NCBI GenBank assembly: GCA_029212425.1
Contig: JARGNC010000012.1
Location: 1-6,003 of the forward strand
Source: Phycisphaerales bacterium
Lineage (GTDB): Bacteria > Planctomycetota > Phycisphaerae > Phycisphaerales > UBA1924
DNA length: 6,003 nucleotides
Reading direction: 5' to 3'
Shown here in pieces: positions 1 through 3,684 of this stretch (its first letter is position 1; every line of letters begins with the position of its first letter). The position numbers and the translations under genes were made by a program. Below the pieces are notes generated by a model. It was not told the DNA's origin. It saw only the letters and a list, made by a program, of their open reading frames with translations, and ran no database searches.

Positions 1-921
1 CATGGTGTGATTGAGTGCTTCCCCCTTGAAATCACTGAGTTGATCCCACGATCGACGATCTCCTCGCGCAACCTGCTTTGCGATGCCGACGATCCGATCT
101 TCTGGCAGAGTGGATCTGTACCGATCCGTCATGAGCTCCGCGATCCCTTCGAGGGACCACCATGGTGCATCGATGATGTCTTTACCAAACTCAAAGCTGA
201 CCGCGTGACCAATCTCATGCGCGAGCAGCGTCGAAATACGATCAACAGACATCGAATCCCGACCCAAAATCTTGATCGACTCCCGCGGTTCGTTCCAGCC
301 GGACAGCGGATCAAGATACCCAGGCGCAATTGAGAACTGCAACGATTGCATGGTTGAATAGATCTTGACAGACAGCGGTGTCGAAAGAGTGCGATCAAGA
401 TCCTTCTCGATCTGCGCAGCGATTTCAGGCGCGATCATCATCACATTCGATGCGAGTTCTTGGTGCTTACGATCCGCTTTGACACGAATCCCAGTCTCGT
501 CATCAAGTTGAATCTCCCAACCCCGACCAGCAAATCGCCAAGGACCATCCGGCTCATCACCCATCGGATAGAAGATCGCGTTCATCTCTATAGACCGCTC
601 GATCTCATCCGCGCTGAGCGTCCAGTGCATCCGAACCTTCATCATCGCAGCTCGGCCAGTGATTCCTACGATCAGCTCTTCGAGCGGCTCGATCTGAAAC
701 TCACTCACCGGATTGCGTGCGAGATCATTCACCCACGCGCGCTGCTCATGCACAAAGTACACATCTTCGGGATCAATCTGCGCCATATACGCACCAAGAT
801 CACCCGCGATGATCGCGCTTTCCATCGCATGAATGGATTCTGCAACGCGTTCTTGAGGAGACATCCCCGCTGCGACGGATACACAGACAGCAACAGGAAT
901 CAAACACGAGAACCAACGCAT
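1..921 (-). CDS. Exported gluzincin metalloprotease with N-terminal NTF2-like region (partial, C-terminus beyond window)
   Basis: The frame is open from an ATG at 921 to the left edge: 307 codons with no stop. Residues 1-19 look like a Sec signal peptide (short Arg-containing start, hydrophobic core, Ala-Ala-Gly end), so the product is probably periplasmic or secreted. Residues about 22-110 are a helix-rich then beta-rich stretch that reads like an NTF2/SnoaL-like domain; this is inferred from pattern only. The protease core is LLAHEIGHAV (zinc ligands H235 and H239, catalytic E236), followed by PWWSLEGIAELM, where E258 is the likely third zinc ligand. HExxH plus EGxAE about 19 residues later is the layout of the peptidase MA-like (gluzincin) families. 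The start directly abuts the asnS stop (TAAATG on the minus strand), so co-transcription and translational coupling are likely. No convincing Shine-Dalgarno lies within the asnS tail. The substrate is unknown, and any C-terminal domains are outside the window. Confidence 0.82.
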   Translation of the reverse strand, partial: MRWFSCLIPVAVCVSVAAGMSPQERVAESIHAMESAIIAGDLGAYMAQIDPEDVYFVHEQRAWVNDLARNPVSEFQIEPLEELIVGITGRAAMMKVRMHWTLSADEIERSIEMNAIFYPMGDEPDGPWRFAGRGWEIQLDDETGIRVKADRKHQELASNVMMIAPEIAAQIEKDLDRTLSTPLSVKIYSTMQSLQFSIAPGYLDPLSGWNEPRESIKILGRDSMSVDRISTLLAHEIGHAVSFEFGKDIIDAPWWSLEGIAELMTDRYRSTLPEDRIVGIAKQVARGDRRSWDQLSDFKGEALNHTM

Positions 922-2337
922 TTAGAACTCAGCCTGGCGTGGCGCTCTTGGGAACGGGATCACATCGCGGATGTTCTGCATCCCTGTGCAGAACTGGACG
1001 AGCCGTTCAAACCCGAGTCCGTATCCCGCGTGCGGGACCGTGCCGTACTTGCGGAGGTCGCGGTACCACCAGTAGTCCTCGATGTCGAGACCCATCTCCG
1101 TGATGCGGCTGTCCAAAACATCGAGCCGCTCTTCGCGCTGCGATCCGCCGACCATCTCACCAACACCCGGCACAAGAATGTCAACCGCAGCAACGGTCTG
1201 GCCCGGCGCACCATCGGTGCCCTCATCGTTCAGACGCATGTAAAACGCTTTGATATCCTTCGGATAGTTGATCACCGCGACGGGCTGCTTAAAGTGTTTT
1301 TCCGTCAAGTATCGTTCGTGTTCGGACTGCATGTCCGATCCCCACTTGACATCGTATTCGAACTTCTCGTTGCATCCCTCGAGGATTTTGATCGCTTCCG
1401 TGTAGGTGATCGTCTTGACCGGCGCTTCCGCGATCATCTTCAATCGATCAATCAGCCCCTTCTCGATCCGGAGATCGAAGAACTCAAGATCATCCATGCG
1501 GCGCTCGAGCAGATCGCTCGCGCAAGTGCGGAGCATCCCTGATGCAAGCTCGATGTTGTCGTGCAGGTCCGCGAACGCGATCTCGGGTTCGATCATCCAG
1601 AACTCCGCGAGGTGACGCGTGGTGTTGGAGTTCTCAGCGCGGAAGGTCGGACCAAAGGTGTACACCCGGCTCAGTGAGCTCGCGTAGGTTTCGACATTGA
1701 GCTGACCAGACACTGTCAGATGCGATTCCTTCCCGAAGAAGTCTTGGGAGAAATCAACCTGGCCATCGTCGGTCTTCGGGATGTTGCAGAAATCGAGCGT
1801 GGAGACGCGGAACATCTCGCCAGCCCCTTCACAGTCCGAACCAGTGATGATCGGGGTATGAACCCAGTAGAAATCCTGCTCGTCCATAAACCGATGGATC
1901 GACTGCGACAACGCATGACGAACACGCGCGACGGACCCGAAGGTGTTGGTGCGTGTGCGGAGGTGCGCGATCTCGCGGAGGTACTCGAACGAGTGGCGCT
2001 TGTTTGAAGCGGGGTAGGTGTCAGGGTCTTGAACCCAACCAATGACGCGGACCGCGGTTGCTTGGATCTCGACGGACTGGCCTTTGCCTTGTGATTCAAC
2101 GAGGACACCGTCGACTTCGACGGAGCAACCAGTGCCAATCTTCGCGACCTCTTCGTAGTTCGAGAGATCGTGGCGTGCGACAACCTGGATGGGATCAAAG
2201 CAGGTCCCGTCGTTGACCGCGATGAACGAGAGCCCGCCGTCGGCTTTGGAGTCGCGCTTGGTGCGGACCCATCCCTTGATTGTCAGTTCAACGCCAGCTT
2301 GGGCTTTGAACGCGTCTTTGATCTTCATCCATGCCAT
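922..2337 (-). CDS. asnS: Asparagine--tRNA ligase (AsnRS)
   Basis: Cytoplasmic class IIb aminoacyl-tRNA synthetase that charges tRNA-Asn with asparagine using ATP. The 471 residues fit the usual bacterial length (about 465; E. coli 466). Residues about 17-100 form the OB-fold anticodon-binding domain (GWVRTKRDSK, then GWVQDPDTYP at the hinge). The catalytic domain shows the motif 1 region (WVHTPIITGSDCEGAGEMF), motif 2 (FRAENSNTTRHLAEFWMIE, 232-250) and motif 3 (GYGLGFERL, 438-446, ATP-binding R445). The AsnRS-typical blocks FGKESHLTVSGQLN and EDYWWYRDLRKYGTVPH are also present. Similarity to the recalled E. coli protein is high throughout, with a small insertion near residues 372-380 (EGTDGAPGQ). 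The start at 2337 is backed by GAGGTG five bases upstream; Met4 is a less likely alternative. It is first in a pair with the exported metalloprotease and divergent from the RlmN-type gene. Having asnS means Asn-tRNA need not be made only through the GatCAB transamidation route. Confidence 0.97.
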   Translation of the reverse strand: MAWMKIKDAFKAQAGVELTIKGWVRTKRDSKADGGLSFIAVNDGTCFDPIQVVARHDLSNYEEVAKIGTGCSVEVDGVLVESQGKGQSVEIQATAVRVIGWVQDPDTYPASNKRHSFEYLREIAHLRTRTNTFGSVARVRHALSQSIHRFMDEQDFYWVHTPIITGSDCEGAGEMFRVSTLDFCNIPKTDDGQVDFSQDFFGKESHLTVSGQLNVETYASSLSRVYTFGPTFRAENSNTTRHLAEFWMIEPEIAFADLHDNIELASGMLRTCASDLLERRMDDLEFFDLRIEKGLIDRLKMIAEAPVKTITYTEAIKILEGCNEKFEYDVKWGSDMQSEHERYLTEKHFKQPVAVINYPKDIKAFYMRLNDEGTDGAPGQTVAAVDILVPGVGEMVGGSQREERLDVLDSRITEMGLDIEDYWWYRDLRKYGTVPHAGYGLGFERLVQFCTGMQNIRDVIPFPRAPRQAEF

Positions 2338-2342
2338 CGGGG

Positions 2343-2348
2343 CACCTC
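2343..2348 (-). promoter_or_regulatory. Shine-Dalgarno site of asnS
   Basis: The minus strand reads GAGGTG, then five bases, then ATG at 2337. It is the clearest ribosome binding site in the window, and it favours the first Met over Met4 of the MAWMK start. Confidence 0.7.
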
Positions 2349-2352
2349 AAAT

Positions 2353-2365
2353 CGAGCATCGCTCG
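2353..2365. repeat. Short inverted repeat in the asnS leader
   Basis: CGAGC-ATC-GCTCG is a perfect 5-bp stem with a 3-base loop, 15 bases upstream of the asnS start. It lies just upstream of the Shine-Dalgarno in the asnS transcript. It is short enough to be chance. It has no U-run on either strand, so it is not a terminator. Confidence 0.35.
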
Positions 2366-2370
2366 GGGTT

Positions 2371-2400
2371 GGGTTTGGACCCAAAATACAGAACTTTGGG
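2371..2400. repeat. Overlapping inverted repeats (possible operator)
   Basis: GGGT-TTGG-ACCC (2371-2382) overlaps CCCAAA-nine bases-TTTGGG (2380-2400). The two pairings share the CCC and cannot form together. The AT-richer spacer with dyad arms in the middle of a divergent intergenic region would suit a regulator binding site. The arms are only 4-6 bp, so chance is a real alternative. Confidence 0.3.
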
Positions 2401-2511
2401 GTGACCGGATCGTAGACAATCGGGACCGCGTGTGCAGGGAATCCGTTTCATCGCTTGGTTGCTCATGTGCATCGGACAATCCGTTGGATGGGCCGACTAT
2501 CCTTGTTTCCT

Positions 2512-3684
2512 ATGGCTCGCGCTGACGACATCCCGCCGATCTCCCCGATGGGGATGACCCTCGATGCGTTTGTCGAGCTGTGCGCCCAGCAAGGGGTCGG
2601 CGCGGGACGCGCCAAAGCCGCGTATCAGGATGTGTATCGCGAGGGAAAGCCGGATTCCGCTCCATCTCGTATTGTGCTTCCGGAGATCGTCAAACGCCAT
2701 GAAGAGCCGGTCAACGAGGGCGTGACCATCAAGTTCGTTCAGCGCCTCCCCAATCCCAACCATCGACTCCTCCATCGCGGGATCGATTTCGACGACATCG
2801 AATCCGTCATCATCCCGATGATCGGCAGGTCCGGGCGCAAGACCCACACCCTCTGCGTGTCCTCGCAGGTAGGGTGTGCGATGGGATGCGACTTCTGCGA
2901 GACCGCGCAGATGGGACTCATCCGTTCATTGACCGCATCCGAAATCGTCGCACAATGGTGGGCGGCTCGTCACATCGAGAACATCGAGATCGACAACATC
3001 GTCTTCATGGGGATGGGTGAACCGATGGACAACCTCGACGAGGTGCTCGCAGCGATTGAGTGCCTCACCGATCGCAGCGGCGCGAGCATCCCGATGGCAA
3101 ACATCACCATCTCGACGGTTGGTCGTATAGATGGGCTGCGCCGGATCAAAGATCAGGTTCAAGAGCCAGGCTGGAAACGGCTGGGACTCGCGCTTTCGCT
3201 CAACGCGTCCAACGACGAGTCCCGATCAAAGCTCATGCCGATCAACAACAAATGGAATATGCAAGAGCTGCAAGACATTCTCCAAGAACTCAGAGAAGTC
3301 CGAGGCGGCCGCAAGATCATGATCGAGTATGTCCTCATCCCGGGAGTCAACGATTCGCTCACCAACGCGGATGAACTCGCAGCATGGATGAAGCCATTCC
3401 TCAAAGACCCAACGCGCGAGAAAGCAAAGGGGCACGGCGGATTGCTCAATGTCATTCCCTACAACCCAAGACGAGACTCCCCTTGGCCCGCACCCACTGA
3501 GGAGCAAGTCGATGGATTCGTCGACCGATTGGTATCGCATGGTGTGTTTGTGAACCGACGAAGAACCAAAGGACGCGACACGATGGCCGCATGCGGTCAG
3601 CTCGGGACCGCGGAGATCCGCAAGCGCCAGTTTGTGCCGGTGACGATGAACAACGATTCCAACCGGGACACTGATGAACGATAA
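2512..3684 (+). CDS. rlmN: RlmN/Cfr-family radical SAM RNA methyltransferase
   Basis: Radical SAM enzyme of the RlmN/Cfr family. RlmN makes 2-methyladenosine at 23S rRNA A2503 and, in E. coli, tRNA A37. The core reads CVSSQVGCAMGCDFC: C122, C126 and C129 form the CxxxCxxC [4Fe-4S] motif, and C115 is the nearby Cys conserved in the family. C361 in AACGQL matches the methyl-carrying Cys (E. coli C355). IESVIIP matches the ETVYIP block before the cluster, and MGMGEPMDN is the usual GMGEP motif. The length of 390 fits the family. Deviations from E. coli RlmN are CETAQMG for CSTAQQG and SLNASND for SLHAPND, so a paralogous subgroup is possible and target specificity is not proven. The start is uncertain: ATG 2512 has no clear Shine-Dalgarno, while TTG 2455, ATG 2488 and ATG 2548/2554 are in frame, and family alignment begins near MTLDAF (2554). 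Its end overlaps the next gene by 11 nt, which suggests coupled translation. Confidence 0.87.
   Translation: MARADDIPPISPMGMTLDAFVELCAQQGVGAGRAKAAYQDVYREGKPDSAPSRIVLPEIVKRHEEPVNEGVTIKFVQRLPNPNHRLLHRGIDFDDIESVIIPMIGRSGRKTHTLCVSSQVGCAMGCDFCETAQMGLIRSLTASEIVAQWWAARHIENIEIDNIVFMGMGEPMDNLDEVLAAIECLTDRSGASIPMANITISTVGRIDGLRRIKDQVQEPGWKRLGLALSLNASNDESRSKLMPINNKWNMQELQDILQELREVRGGRKIMIEYVLIPGVNDSLTNADELAAWMKPFLKDPTREKAKGHGGLLNVIPYNPRRDSPWPAPTEEQVDGFVDRLVSHGVFVNRRRTKGRDTMAACGQLGTAEIRKRQFVPVTMNNDSNRDTDER

Larger units (their letters stand above)
2338..2511. promoter_or_regulatory. Divergent intergenic region between asnS and the rlmN-type gene
   Basis: Both gene pairs must be transcribed outward from here, since the genes within each pair abut or overlap. 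I searched both strands for -35/-10 pairs with 16-18 bp spacing and found none convincing. The region holds small inverted repeats at 2353-2365 and 2371-2400. If the rlmN-type gene starts at its upstream TTG (2455), the region shrinks to about 117 bp. Its role as promoter region is inferred from gene layout, not from recognised boxes. Confidence 0.55.

Noticed and set aside
460..1542. 360-codon plus-strand open frame opposite asnS and the metalloprotease start
   Set aside because: It lies antisense to two genes with clear family motifs, is rich in Arg/His/Asp/Leu as expected of a complement frame, and shows no recognisable domain or ribosome binding site.
2353..2400. Intrinsic terminator between the divergent genes
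   Set aside because: The stems are short and no T-run follows on either strand. A terminator is also not expected between two divergent starts.
2455..2511. TTG-initiated 19-codon extension of the RlmN-type protein
   Set aside because: No Shine-Dalgarno at suitable spacing before the TTG, and the extra residues do not resemble the start of family members. ATG 2512 was preferred, though not proven.
2170..2525. Short open frames of 63-81 codons around the asnS start and intergenic region, considered as a leader peptide or small gene
   Set aside because: No ribosome binding site, no run of regulatory codons such as Asn, and mostly overlap with asnS coding sequence.
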